A DNA stretch of 64,000 nucleotides from Pseudoalteromonas amylolytica (GTDB lineage Bacteria > Pseudomonadota > Gammaproteobacteria > Enterobacterales > Alteromonadaceae), in NCBI RefSeq assembly GCF_001854605.1, contig NZ_MKJU01000027.1, positions 1-64,000 of the forward strand, read 5' to 3'. The notes under the pieces are model-generated. The model was not told where the DNA came from. It worked only from the letters and a program-made list of their open reading frames with translations, and searched no databases. Below are positions 8,104-17,112 of this stretch, piece after piece. Both the position numbers and the translations under genes were made by a program. How positions within the stretch are numbered: the first letter of the stretch is position 1; each line of letters opens with the position of its first letter.

Positions 8104-8769
8104 ATACATACTCTCCTCGTTTTAACTACATAGTCCCACAATATTAATACAATTACTCTGGGATTCACAGGAAAAGTTATGATTCTTTATTATTCAGTTC
8201 CGCGTTCAGTGAGGACCCGTAGTGTAAGTAGTTCGAAGAAAAGCAAAAACTCTGTTGTTCAGTTTCAATCTCGCCTCAGGCCTTGTTGTTTTGTTTTTTC
8301 TTCTCAAGCGCTGTCACCAGAGGTTCCGTAAGAATGACGCCTTTTTACTCGACCTTAGCTTCTCGCGTTTTTAGTCGATTCTAAAAATTTACCTATTCAT
8401 GGCGCAACAAAATTGAGCGTACACGACTAACCTAACAAACACGCCTTGTTTTCTTCATTCATTGTTGGCTCTGACTTGCCCGTAAGCCTGAAATTCATGC
8501 GCATAGGTACAAACAGCTTTTTCTGCCTCTTCATCTACTCCATTCTCCCGACTTGGTGTTCTGTGTGACTTAATCGACTAAGTGCTTTAACTGGATAGTT
8601 CATCTGCTGGTAGAATCTATAAGAAAAAAGCAGCACCATGACTTTGTTATCAGTGTGTTTGAATTGTTAACAGTGCATTTCCTTGTTGCGCATTTGAAAA
8701 CTGCGCACTTTCTATCTGAGCCCAGTATTGCTCAGGTATAAATATCAAAAAATTGAACAGGACTTTAAT
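8104..8769. other. Divergent intergenic region between precursor B1 and the toxin-like gene
   Basis: About 670 bases separating minus-strand peptide B1 from the plus-strand gene at 8770; it must hold both promoters. No open frame of convincing coding character was seen on either strand. I cannot assign promoter boxes with confidence. Confidence 0.5.
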
Positions 8770-10346
8770 ATGAATGATGTTATTAAGACAGATTTAGATA
8801 AGACAGATTTAGAAACTACGGAAGTTGTTTTTTCGGATACTTTTGCAGAGCAGAAGGAGCCTGATTTATTATGGGTAAAGGATCACAAATACTATGATGC
8901 CGAACTCACACTAGAAGAAAATTTTGAACACCTCTACGGTCACGTCAAGATTTCCCCCGAAGATCGTGAGGCATTTAATCATGCATTTGAAAACAACCAG
9001 TTGGTTGAGTTTTTAAATTCCAAACAAAACCTAGCGCTATTTGCAGAAGATGAACCAGTAGATTATGTAAGTGGTAGAGCAGTTATAACAGTCAGTGCAG
9101 CCTTACTTTTGTTAAAAGGACCAATGACAAAATTGGCAAAAAAGGGGGCATTTGGCTTGCAAAAACTATCGGCACTAAGTTAGCTGGTACGGCCTTTGAT
9201 AAAATTTTCGGCTTCTTTTTGGGAAGTAGTAAACCTGATTATGAAAAAGCACTGAGAAAAATACAGCAACAGCTTACCGAAATCAATCAAAAAATCGATA
9301 CGCTATTAGAGAACGCTGTTTGGCAACGCGTAGCAACATCATTAGGCCCATCAATAGATCAACTTAATATCAGTTATACATTGTTTGAAGATATGATACA
9401 TGGTATGGATACGTCAAATGAACAGCATTTGTTAAATGATTTTATGGCAAAAGAGTCAGACGTGCTTGATGCAATAACTGATATTTTTCATAAACTTACC
9501 AACGGCAACACCGCACTATCGAATAAAGATTTGACAAAATTTGTTGCAGATTCATCAGATGATAACTATAGGCTCATTGAAGACATCCTGACGGGTATAG
9601 TGTATCTGATTCCATTGGGAATTTCGATGAGTATGTTTCAATTTGCGCAACGAGATGGTGTTGGTTCAGGGCAACTTCTCCAAGAACAACAACGTTGGGA
9701 CCGCCGATTTGATGCTTCTGAAAGAGTAATTGCCGAAACAAAGAATCGTATTCAAGGCAGCCTAAGTCAAAAGGTTGCGCAGCATACTCGCAAAGTTTTA
9801 GCTGAAATAAAAGCAGGTGACATTGGTAGGGATGATAATGCCTTTAAAGCTGCAACCAATGCCATCCATGCAGGATTGGATGAGTACTTGTCATTCGGTC
9901 GTTTTTTAGTTGTTGGTTACACTAAGACTAAAGGATTCGAAGACCACACTTATATCGGAAGTTATGTGTTTTCAGAGTTTCACTATGGAAATAATGAGAA
10001 CAATTTCATCGTGTATTACGAAAATGATGAAAAAACAACTACAGCAATCATTAGAGATCCCAACGCAAATGCTTGGCCAAGTAAGTTTGCGGATCAAGTA
10101 AACTATGCTGACGCAACCAATAGTGGTAACGCAGGGGCCCTCTGTGATGAATTGTGGGGACTAAGAAACGCAGGAAGTATCACAGCAAATACACAACGTG
10201 CCATGGGGGTTATTCGAAACCGACGTAGAACAGGACCACATGTAATTAATCATACAGGCAGTTTAAATCTCTCTAGAATTCATTATAAAAATATACAAGG
10301 AAAATATTGGGATACTTTAATGAGTACCGCACATTCGGTTGTGTAG
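8770..10346 (+). pseudogene. Toxin-like helical protein, broken by a frameshift at an A6G5 run
   Basis: Two frames join into one protein of about 525 residues. The first runs from ATG 8770 (SD AACAGGA) and ends at 9183; the second continues from about 9150 to 10346. In the second frame the bases after the A6G5 tract (9138-9148) read GGIWLAKTIGTKLAGTAFDK, then IFGFFLGSSKPDYEKAL, a sensible continuation of the first frame, which ends in KLAKKG plus a short unrelated tail. Architecture: acidic N-terminal region, a hydrophobic segment (AVITVSAALLLL, near residue 110), a glycine-rich amphipathic stretch, a coiled-coil-prone helical region with LTGIVYLIPLGISMSMF, and a beta-rich C-terminal 150 residues. 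This resembles helical pore-forming toxins in outline, but I recognise no family. No signal peptide. The break may be decay, programmed slippage or an assembly error. Confidence 0.6.
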
Positions 10347-10371
10347 TGGTTAAGTGAATTAGTTCCGACTA

Positions 10372-10414
10372 GACCTGATATTTCGCTCTGAGCGGCCTCT
10401 TGAAATATCAGGTC
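10372..10414 (+). terminator. Long perfect inverted repeat after the toxin-like gene
   Basis: A 13-bp perfect stem (GACCTGATATTTC / GAAATATCAGGTC) with a 17-base loop, 26 bp after the stop codon at 10346. A T-rich run is lacking, so termination strength is uncertain. Confidence 0.6.
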
Positions 10415-10548
10415 ATTAGCTGTACTACATTAGCTAATTCACATTAGCTATCGTGCGTTAATGCAATTAACGTGGACATCCACTGCAATTTGCATGTTGG
10501 GGAGATTTGTCTAAGATTTAGCTTCTTCAAAATCTTTTTAATGACTTT

Positions 10549-10596
10549 TTAAAGTGGCTGTCCTTTTAGTTTGATAATACCGACAAAGCCACACAC
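10549..10596 (-). pseudogene. 5' stub of a duplicated synthetase gene (15 codons)
   Basis: The minus strand repeats the synthetase ribosome site and GTG start, giving MCGFVGIIKLKGQPL then a stop. The first eight codons match the intact gene at 7626 and then the match ends. It marks the exact breakpoint of the duplicated peptide module. Confidence 0.8.
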
Positions 10597-10695
10597 TACT
10601 TTTCTCCTTGGCTAGATTGGGATCAAAAAACGGCCATTGTACCTGAATTGCTGAATTATGCTGTCATAAAAACATTTTCGAATTTCTTCAGGAAG

Positions 10696-10836
10696 CTACC
10701 GGGCCCCAGGGTTACCAGCTTTGAGTCCTGTTTTAACTAGCAGCCCCTGTTTTTGTGTCTCTTTTGCTGAAACGGGTTGCTCAGGTTTGATTGACGATAA
10801 AACACTTTCAGGCTGTGTGCTTTTATATTTTTTCAT
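10696..10836 (-). CDS. Precursor-like peptide A2 (46 aa, tail NPGAR)
   Basis: Same length as A1. It starts MKKYKSTQPESVLSSIKPEQ and ends QGLLVKTGLKAGNPGAR. From the QKQ before QGLLVK to the end the two copies are identical, while five leader positions differ. Ribosome site AGAGGG before the ATG. Strict conservation of the C-terminal 19 residues with a drifting leader is what one expects when the tail is the functional product. Confidence 0.75.
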   Translation of the reverse strand: MKKYKSTQPESVLSSIKPEQPVSAKETQKQGLLVKTGLKAGNPGAR

Positions 10837-10970
10837 CTTAAATTTCCCTCTTAACTCATTTTAAATTGTGATTGAATTTTACTCATTACATACCATTTCT
10901 TAGCATGTAATGAGTATAAATCCTTCGTCATTGTGGCGAAAGTAGTTTACCACATGGCATTATTGCAGAC

Positions 10971-11105
10971 TTAATAACCGCCACCAGTATAGGCCGCCTT
11001 TAATCCAGATTTAATTACTAAACCTTTCGTATTGGTTTCTTTTGGCATTTCTGGTTGTGTTGTTAGTTGCTTATCTCCTGACTTTGGCGTGTTATGTTTT
11101 TTCAT
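10971..11105 (-). CDS. Precursor-like peptide B2 (44 aa, tail YTGGGY)
   Basis: Starts MKKHNTPKSGDKQ and ends GLVIKSGLKAAYTGGGY, one residue shorter than B1. AAGGAGC lies 8 bases before the ATG. It lies 208 bp downstream of the C39 exporter on the same strand and could be read through from that operon. The IKSGLKAAY core motif is unchanged between B1 and B2; the tail differs at one residue (Gly to Thr). Confidence 0.75.
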   Translation of the reverse strand: MKKHNTPKSGDKQLTTQPEMPKETNTKGLVIKSGLKAAYTGGGY

Positions 11106-11313
11106 AAACGTGCTCCTTGTTTAAATTATTAAATTGGTTACTCTGATATACGTAGTTCATACGTACCTTTTCTAACCGGTAACAACATAAACCTGATTCA
11201 AAGTACTGACATTATAGTGTTCGATTAAATATAATGCAAAACGTGCGCGCTCATGTTAATGATAGTTTATGTGTCAGCAGTTTTTTATGAGTTTCAAAAA
11301 GTAGCAACACATT

Positions 11314-13962
11314 TTAATCCTCAAGCAATTTGCCATTTTCCAATCTCAACCTTTTAAATTTTGTGCTGTGCCATATATCCCGTTGTGCATTACCTTGCTC
11401 TTGAAATAGCTGTGTATATAGCGAGTTTGCGTCTGACAGTAATGCTGTCGGAGAGTCGTCTTCAACTAGCTGACCATCATCAACTACCCAAACACGCTTA
11501 AAGTCTTTAGTGTCTTCAATATGGTGGGAAATAATGATAACGGTTGCATCTTTCCATAAAAGTTGTGCTTTGTGCAGGAGTCGTTGGCGCTGTGCTTTGG
11601 GTAAACCTCTGAAGGGTTCATCCATAATAACAAGACGAGGCGACTGCTTGTTAAACCCTCTAGCTATACGAACTCGTTGCCCTTCACCGCCGGAAAGCAG
11701 GCCACCGCATTCACCTAAGGCATCAGATTGTTCATCGGATAGCTGGTTGAGTATGTCTATAAGCTCTGCTTGTTCATAGACAGCAGGCGCTACATCACGT
11801 TGGCTATCATTACCATACTTTATGTTTGCTGCAATTGACTGATTCCACATTTGTACTTCCGGTGCTATCCACACCATCTCTTGATGCAGTTTACTTATTT
11901 GCTCCCCTTGATATAAGCTACCATCAATAATCAGCGTGCCACCATTGGCAGGTTTATATAGGCCAAGTAACAAACCTGCTAGGCTAGACTTCCCTGACCC
12001 TGATTGACCTACAATGGCGATATGCTCTGAAGGTTCTATGCATACATTCCAGTTTGATAGTACCCGTTGACCCGTTAACTCCAGATCAATGTTGTTTAGC
12101 TTTATTTTGGCTCCCTTAGGTAGCTTTTGCTTTTTGTGTGCTTTTTCTTCAGAGTTAGATGTTTGTGGGTACCAATTGGTGTTTTCGTCCGGTACCGACA
12201 GTGGCTCTAGCGCACGTATTAAGCGATTGCGAAGCGAAGGATACTGTTGCACATTTTCTGCAAGCATACCGCCCAGTTGAGGTAAGTACAGCATCCAATA
12301 CAACAGCACTAAAAGTCCACTGGCGTCACCACCAAAATCTACGTACGACAATACAACCCATACCGTCAACGCTGAGCCGATCAAAAAGTTAAAAAGAGCG
12401 ACATGTTCATAGCTTGCGCAAAAACGCCAACCTGCTTTCATCCAATTAACTAGTAGCCGTTCATGCTCTATTCTCACTGCTGTGCCGCTACTATGGCTGC
12501 GAATGGTTTTTAGGCCGCGAAGCGCATCTAAATAAAAGTTACTTAATCCGCTGATATGCGTTCTAAACGTGAGGTCTTGCTCTTGCATTAAAGGTTGAGT
12601 TGCAAACGTACATGCAAGTATCGCGATGCAACTAAAAGCGATAATCACGGTACCTTGTGGAAATAACACTGCAAGGCCAATAGTGATAAACACAATCTGT
12701 AATGTGATTTTTATAACGTTAAATCCTAGGACAGGTATATTACGCAACTGACGAAGTTCATATGCTCGCTGGATCATGTCTGAAGACAATCGGCTACTAA
12801 AGTAACGTTCACCAAGCTTGGGGAGTTTCTCCAAAAAGCGTTGCCGAATACGAACCTCAATACGCCGCCCTATGGCTCGAGATGTGACTGCTAAAGGCCA
12901 TTCAAGTATCAATAAAGCGAAGAAGAACAGCAATACAAAGTGCATGATTTCAAGTTTTTGCGAAAACAAACTAATTTGTTGGCTGACTTCTACTAGGCCT
13001 CGCAATACTATGACCTCAAGTGCTAATCCAAAACTTGCGAGCAAAATCCCAACAAAAAGCACCATGGGATGTAACAAGCCATCCTCCATGAGGGCTCGAT
13101 AAATTGTGCGCTCAGGGGTGACACTTTGCTCATCAAACTTTGCTTTTTCATCTTCATTGCTCGGCTCATTCGACCTTGGGGTTGTCGAACTTTGCTTACC
13201 TGCAACGTGTATTATCACCACCCCAGACATGTATATAGTGCCTTCATCCTCTGGCTCTGCAATATAATTATCAGGCGAAATGAGTTCCGGTGTTTGATAG
13301 CTGTGGTTAAGCAATAAAGCAGCCTGTTCACCTGGTTTTATTGCGCCTGAGCGTATCACCTTCATAATCATGGTCGTTGCGGCATCGAGTTTAGTGATAC
13401 TTTGCCAATCATCGCTTTGCAAAGCGATATCAATACAGGATTGTGCCCAATCTGCATCATTACAAATAGTGAGCATTCTGACTTTTAACAATTGCGAAAA
13501 CTCACCAGATGTCACCCATTGTTGCCAAGCACTCTCGTCTATCAGTTGCTGGTGTGTATATAGTCTCTCTTGCAATGATTTGAGCGTTATCCAGTGTCGT
13601 CCAGTGCCGGGGTCCATGATTTGCGCCCAGCCTGAGACTATACGCCACACTACAATAAAGTGGGGCATGCCGTTTGGTTGCACAACCACGGCTATAGCGG
13701 GTAATACTTCCGCCTCAGGCAATAAAAAGTGCTCTTTTGGTGTCAGCAATTGAGTCGCGTTGAGGCCAAATTCTATCAGGATAGATTCAAGCGCCTCTAT
13801 TGATGTACCATCAATATCAGTGTGGCAATGTTCTCTTAGATTTTCATAATTAGCGTCAATATTAAAGCCAGATAACAAAGCTTTTATGACCGCTGGCCCA
13901 CAATCCAAAGCAGAGCTTTGAATAACCTCTGGAATGAAAAAGCAACGTTCTGCGTTATGCAT
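11314..13962 (-). CDS. C39-peptidase ABC exporter (peptidase-containing bacteriocin-type transporter)
   Basis: 882 residues. Residues 1-150 are a C39 cysteine peptidase domain with all three catalytic residues visible: Cys21 in SALDCGPA, His101 in MPHFIVVW and Asp117 in IMDPGTG. Such domains cut the leader from a peptide during export. A cytoplasmic linker of about 140 residues follows, then about six membrane helices (residues 290-560) and an ATPase domain with GQSGSGKSS (Walker A), LSGGEGQR (signature) and LVIMDEP (Walker B). It is last in a five-gene operon, 14 bp after the fusion-protein gene, and the nearest downstream genes are precursors B2 and A2. I infer that it processes and exports the four peptides. 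None of them has the textbook GG/GA site, so the cleavage point is open. Confidence 0.85.
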   Translation of the reverse strand: MHNAERCFFIPEVIQSSALDCGPAVIKALLSGFNIDANYENLREHCHTDIDGTSIEALESILIEFGLNATQLLTPKEHFLLPEAEVLPAIAVVVQPNGMPHFIVVWRIVSGWAQIMDPGTGRHWITLKSLQERLYTHQQLIDESAWQQWVTSGEFSQLLKVRMLTICNDADWAQSCIDIALQSDDWQSITKLDAATTMIMKVIRSGAIKPGEQAALLLNHSYQTPELISPDNYIAEPEDEGTIYMSGVVIIHVAGKQSSTTPRSNEPSNEDEKAKFDEQSVTPERTIYRALMEDGLLHPMVLFVGILLASFGLALEVIVLRGLVEVSQQISLFSQKLEIMHFVLLFFFALLILEWPLAVTSRAIGRRIEVRIRQRFLEKLPKLGERYFSSRLSSDMIQRAYELRQLRNIPVLGFNVIKITLQIVFITIGLAVLFPQGTVIIAFSCIAILACTFATQPLMQEQDLTFRTHISGLSNFYLDALRGLKTIRSHSSGTAVRIEHERLLVNWMKAGWRFCASYEHVALFNFLIGSALTVWVVLSYVDFGGDASGLLVLLYWMLYLPQLGGMLAENVQQYPSLRNRLIRALEPLSVPDENTNWYPQTSNSEEKAHKKQKLPKGAKIKLNNIDLELTGQRVLSNWNVCIEPSEHIAIVGQSGSGKSSLAGLLLGLYKPANGGTLIIDGSLYQGEQISKLHQEMVWIAPEVQMWNQSIAANIKYGNDSQRDVAPAVYEQAELIDILNQLSDEQSDALGECGGLLSGGEGQRVRIARGFNKQSPRLVIMDEPFRGLPKAQRQRLLHKAQLLWKDATVIIISHHIEDTKDFKRVWVVDDGQLVEDDSPTALLSDANSLYTQLFQEQGNAQRDIWHSTKFKRLRLENGKLLED

Positions 13963-13976
13963 AGTTCAACCTAAAG

Positions 13977-14468
13977 TTACTGTGTGAGGTGAAACAAATA
14001 GGATGCTGGAGATTGACTATCAATCTCAACGGCAAAGTCGATGGCAATGCTTTTTTCTAATAGTGTATCCACCTCGAACGTTGTACTCACGGTGTTTTGT
14101 GCCTTATCGACATCGGTAATGTATGACTTGATAGGCTTTAAAGGAAGAGTGCTATCTCCTGACAAGGTGACTATGGCAACTTGGCCCACTTGAACTTCGG
14201 CAATATCCTCTTCAATAACAGCATCTACCTGATATTGTCGATAAGGTGTCACCCTGCCTTCATTCATTCGCCACACAGGCTGAGCTTCTAGAGTCACTTC
14301 GACAGACTCACTGTAAGCAAGGTGTGTTATGCGGCCCATAAAAAACCACATAACCCACAAAATTAGTAAAATTGAGGCTAAGCCTAGCGCTATCCAAGAA
14401 CGCTCGCGCTCGCTATTAAGTGCGTGTAACGTTTGAGAAAAATGAACAGCCAAGTTAGTTACCTCCAC
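13977..14468 (-). CDS. Short HlyD-like membrane-fusion subunit
   Basis: 163 residues. One transmembrane helix near residues 27-47 (ALGLASILLILWVMWFFMG) follows a cytoplasmic N-terminus; the rest is a periplasmic beta-rich domain with the paired AQPVWRMNEG and VGQVAIVTLSG strands typical of the barrel/membrane-proximal part of HlyD-family adaptors. The lipoyl and helical hairpin parts of a normal (about 400-residue) adaptor are missing. The start overlaps the end of the preceding lipoprotein gene by 14 bp, so the two are probably translationally coupled, and the C39 exporter follows after 14 bp. Likely an accessory of that exporter. The assignment rests on position and fold impression. Confidence 0.6.
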   Translation of the reverse strand: MEVTNLAVHFSQTLHALNSERERSWIALGLASILLILWVMWFFMGRITHLAYSESVEVTLEAQPVWRMNEGRVTPYRQYQVDAVIEEDIAEVQVGQVAIVTLSGDSTLPLKPIKSYITDVDKAQNTVSTTFEVDTLLEKSIAIDFAVEIDSQSPASYLFHLTQ

Positions 14469-17097
14469 TTATGGGTCGTTCGCGGAGGGGTTGCATCCTG
14501 ACTTCGAGTTTAATTACCGAACTTTGTACTAACGTGCTGCCCTTAGACATATCACTATATCTTGTGACTATCTTAGTTTTAGCGATGCCATTGGCAATTA
14601 AAAAGTCTGCCAGCGCGTTTATGTATTCATTGTCATTAGCTTGTTCATCAGAAGTATTAACAATAATTTGAGCGTCATAAATCAATGAGTGGTCAAAACG
14701 TTGCATAAAAGTGGTAAGCGATAGTTTCGCTTCGTCGATAATTCTATATTTTCTATCAAAATTCTCGGCGAATAATTCATGAACATATAATGTCGTGCAA
14801 CCATCTGGAGTAACCTGAACACCTACTGGTGTATTTGGGCATTTATCCAGATAATCTTCCAAACCATCTTCATCACTATCTACAGGGCACCCTTGGGCAT
14901 CGATACCATATACCTGAGACTCTGCCGAAGTATCATGACATGTATCTAATACATCGATAATTCCGTCTTTGTCATGGTCTAACGGACAACCAGAAGCATC
15001 GACCCCTTTAGCGAGCTCTTTTTGTGTATTCATTCGACAGTAATCAGCATGATCAGGCACGTTATCCTTATCACTGTCTATTGGACAGCCAACTGCATCA
15101 ACGCCGAAGCGAAGTTCGTTTTGTGCATTATCTGGACAGTTGTCTCTATAATTAGCAACGCCATCATTATCGTTATCAACAGGGCACCCTTTTGCATCCA
15201 AACCCCCTGCTTTTTCATGCTTACCGCTTAGCGGGCAGGCATCCAGGTAATCAGGAATATTATCCGAGTCGGTATCTATAGGGCACCCATTTGCGTTAAC
15301 TCCTTTGCTCAGTGCGCGCTTTTCGTCATTTGGGCATAAGTCTTGGTAATCAGGCACCTTATCTTGGTCAGCGTCATTTGGACACCCATGGATATCTAGC
15401 CCTTTACTTTGCGCTTTAGTTGAATCATTTGGGCAGTGATCAAGATAGTCGGGTGTATTGTCTGAGTCTGAATCTAGCGGGATGCCTTCATTGTCAACAC
15501 CAGCGCTGATTGCTTCTCGCGTGTTATTAGGGGCTTTATCACGGTAGTCTGGTATTGAGTCATCGTCAGTATCTTTTGGACAGCCTTGTTCATTGACGCC
15601 TTTTACTAAAGTTTCTTTGCCATCATTTGGACACTGATCTCGATAATCAGGTACGCCATCTTTATCGCTCTCTATTGGACAGCCTTGGGAATCCCCTTCG
15701 AGATAAATTCCCTTACTAAGCTGTAATTTTGTATTGTTTGGGCATACATCTAGTTTGTTAACCACACCATCATCGTCGCTATCAAGTTCTACACACAGTT
15801 TGAGTGACTTTGCTCTAGGTTCGCTGACCGCTTTGTCTTTTAAAGTTCGATATTCAAAGCGACCGTTCATAAACGATTTAATGATATATGTCTTGCCACT
15901 TACATCACCATTATCTTGAAAGCCAACCGTACCAGTCAGCCCTCGACAAGTTGGTGAGTAGCGTACTTCATCGGCGATTTTGCTTGGCTCTGATGTTCCC
16001 GCCCGTTTTATTGCTCTCAATATGACATTTATACTGTCATAACCAAGCGTTGCAAATCTATCAGGAGCTTGTTGGTAATGCCTTTCAAACTTACTGACAA
16101 ATGTGTTATTCAGTTGGCTTGGCAAATTAAATACGGTTGGCACTGAGATATTAATCTGAGAGTCTTCATTTTGCTGAAGTTTGCTTAACTTTTCCCAAAA
16201 CGTTTGGTTATCTAAGTTTTCCCCTCCCACAAATAAAACATCATCGAGCCCGCGCTTTTTAAATTCTCGAATGATTTGGATTGCTAATGTGGTATCGGTA
16301 AACAAAAAAATTGCATCTAGCGGATTTTTCCTATGAGCACGCACAAAACTTACTGCATAATCAGTGAACTCACGCTCGCTCATATCAGAAAAAAAAGAAC
16401 GCTGAATTGCGGTATGTATACCATAGTTTTCTTCCGCTGCTTGAGAGAATGCTTCGCTCAACTCTAGTGCCCCTTCGCTTCGCTCGTTAAACACTGCCAC
16501 TCTTTTAAAGCCCTTGTGCCCTGCAAACTGTGAAAGCTGATGACCGAGCTCAATATTGGTGGGTAACATGCGATAAACATAATCAAAATTCATTGTTGTG
16601 AGTAACACATTGGTGGCAGTGGGAGCGATAAAAACCTTTTGATTTTGCTGGTAAATTTGTGCGGCAGAAAAAGCGCTAGCCGAATATTGGTGGCCTGTCA
16701 CCGCAACCACTTGCTTATTGTGATATGAGAAATCTCTTGCAACGATGCGGGAGTATTCTTTAATACCTTCCCCAGCTGTTAAAATAGAGGTAGTTTCAAG
16801 CGCTTCATACAGAGCCTCCTCTCGTTCATCAATAACGAGTTCGACCGCTTGACCTAAAAGCCCGCCAGCCTCATTAACTTCTTGCACTGCAAGTTGTGCG
16901 CCTTGTACAAACAGTCCTCTTCCTTGTGGCCAAGCTACACCGATAGTGATAGTCCCATCTTCTTGAAATTCTTTTGTTTGTTTGGGCTGCTTTGTGTCGC
17001 AAGCCATGAGCAATAACAATAAACCACATAAAATAAATACTTTGTGTGTGATGCTTTTATTTATCATGAGCGCACTCATTTGGCTCAAATTATTCAT
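14455..17097 (-). CDS. Lipoprotein: periplasmic amino-acid/amide-binding domain, TSP3 repeats, OmpA-like C-terminus
   Basis: 880 residues. A lipobox (LLLLLMAC, Cys about 33) predicts a lipid anchor. Residues about 45-420 form a type I periplasmic binding fold like LivJ/AmiC/UrtA proteins (ITIGVAWPQGRG, then VNEAGGLLGQAVELVIDERE and ATLGYDSINVILRAI). Residues about 430-760 hold around ten calcium-binding thrombospondin type 3 repeats (DSDKDGVPDYRDQCP, DTDSDNIPDYLDACP and so on, each followed by a GV...GCP motif). The last about 110 residues resemble the OmpA/MotB peptidoglycan-binding region. I know of no described protein with this exact order. Encoded between an SPFH gene (15 bp upstream) and the short adaptor, so it is probably part of the peptide export or sensing machine: perhaps a wall-tethered receptor that binds the secreted peptide. 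Confidence 0.8.
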   Translation of the reverse strand: MNNLSQMSALMINKSITHKVFILCGLLLLLMACDTKQPKQTKEFQEDGTITIGVAWPQGRGLFVQGAQLAVQEVNEAGGLLGQAVELVIDEREEALYEALETTSILTAGEGIKEYSRIVARDFSYHNKQVVAVTGHQYSASAFSAAQIYQQNQKVFIAPTATNVLLTTMNFDYVYRMLPTNIELGHQLSQFAGHKGFKRVAVFNERSEGALELSEAFSQAAEENYGIHTAIQRSFFSDMSEREFTDYAVSFVRAHRKNPLDAIFLFTDTTLAIQIIREFKKRGLDDVLFVGGENLDNQTFWEKLSKLQQNEDSQINISVPTVFNLPSQLNNTFVSKFERHYQQAPDRFATLGYDSINVILRAIKRAGTSEPSKIADEVRYSPTCRGLTGTVGFQDNGDVSGKTYIIKSFMNGRFEYRTLKDKAVSEPRAKSLKLCVELDSDDDGVVNKLDVCPNNTKLQLSKGIYLEGDSQGCPIESDKDGVPDYRDQCPNDGKETLVKGVNEQGCPKDTDDDSIPDYRDKAPNNTREAISAGVDNEGIPLDSDSDNTPDYLDHCPNDSTKAQSKGLDIHGCPNDADQDKVPDYQDLCPNDEKRALSKGVNANGCPIDTDSDNIPDYLDACPLSGKHEKAGGLDAKGCPVDNDNDGVANYRDNCPDNAQNELRFGVDAVGCPIDSDKDNVPDHADYCRMNTQKELAKGVDASGCPLDHDKDGIIDVLDTCHDTSAESQVYGIDAQGCPVDSDEDGLEDYLDKCPNTPVGVQVTPDGCTTLYVHELFAENFDRKYRIIDEAKLSLTTFMQRFDHSLIYDAQIIVNTSDEQANDNEYINALADFLIANGIAKTKIVTRYSDMSKGSTLVQSSVIKLEVRMQPLRERPISGGN

Positions 17098-17112
17098 TGT
17101 GATCAGCCTTTG

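Larger units (their letters stand above)
7601..8115. repeat. Duplicated peptide module, copy 1
   Basis: From the first codons of the synthetase gene through both small peptide genes, this stretch matches 10571-11117. The stretch around CGACAAAGCCACACACTAC to TTCTCCTTGGCTAGA is offset by exactly 2970 bp. Identity is near complete over the NPGAR-type peptide gene and lower between the two peptide genes, where spacing differs. Confidence 0.85.
10571..11117. repeat. Duplicated peptide module, copy 2
   Basis: Counterpart of 7601-8115. It includes the synthetase start stub and both peptide genes in the same order and orientation. The intact synthetase follows only copy 1, so copy 2 is a partial duplicate or the older copy whose synthetase was displaced. 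Confidence 0.85.

Noticed and set aside
7727..11105. Double-glycine (GG/GA) leader cleavage sites in the small peptides
   Set aside because: The only GG runs are in the glycine-rich tails. GLKAG and GLKAA could be sites, but the usual hydrophobic -7 and -12 positions are not met, so no cleavage site is claimed.
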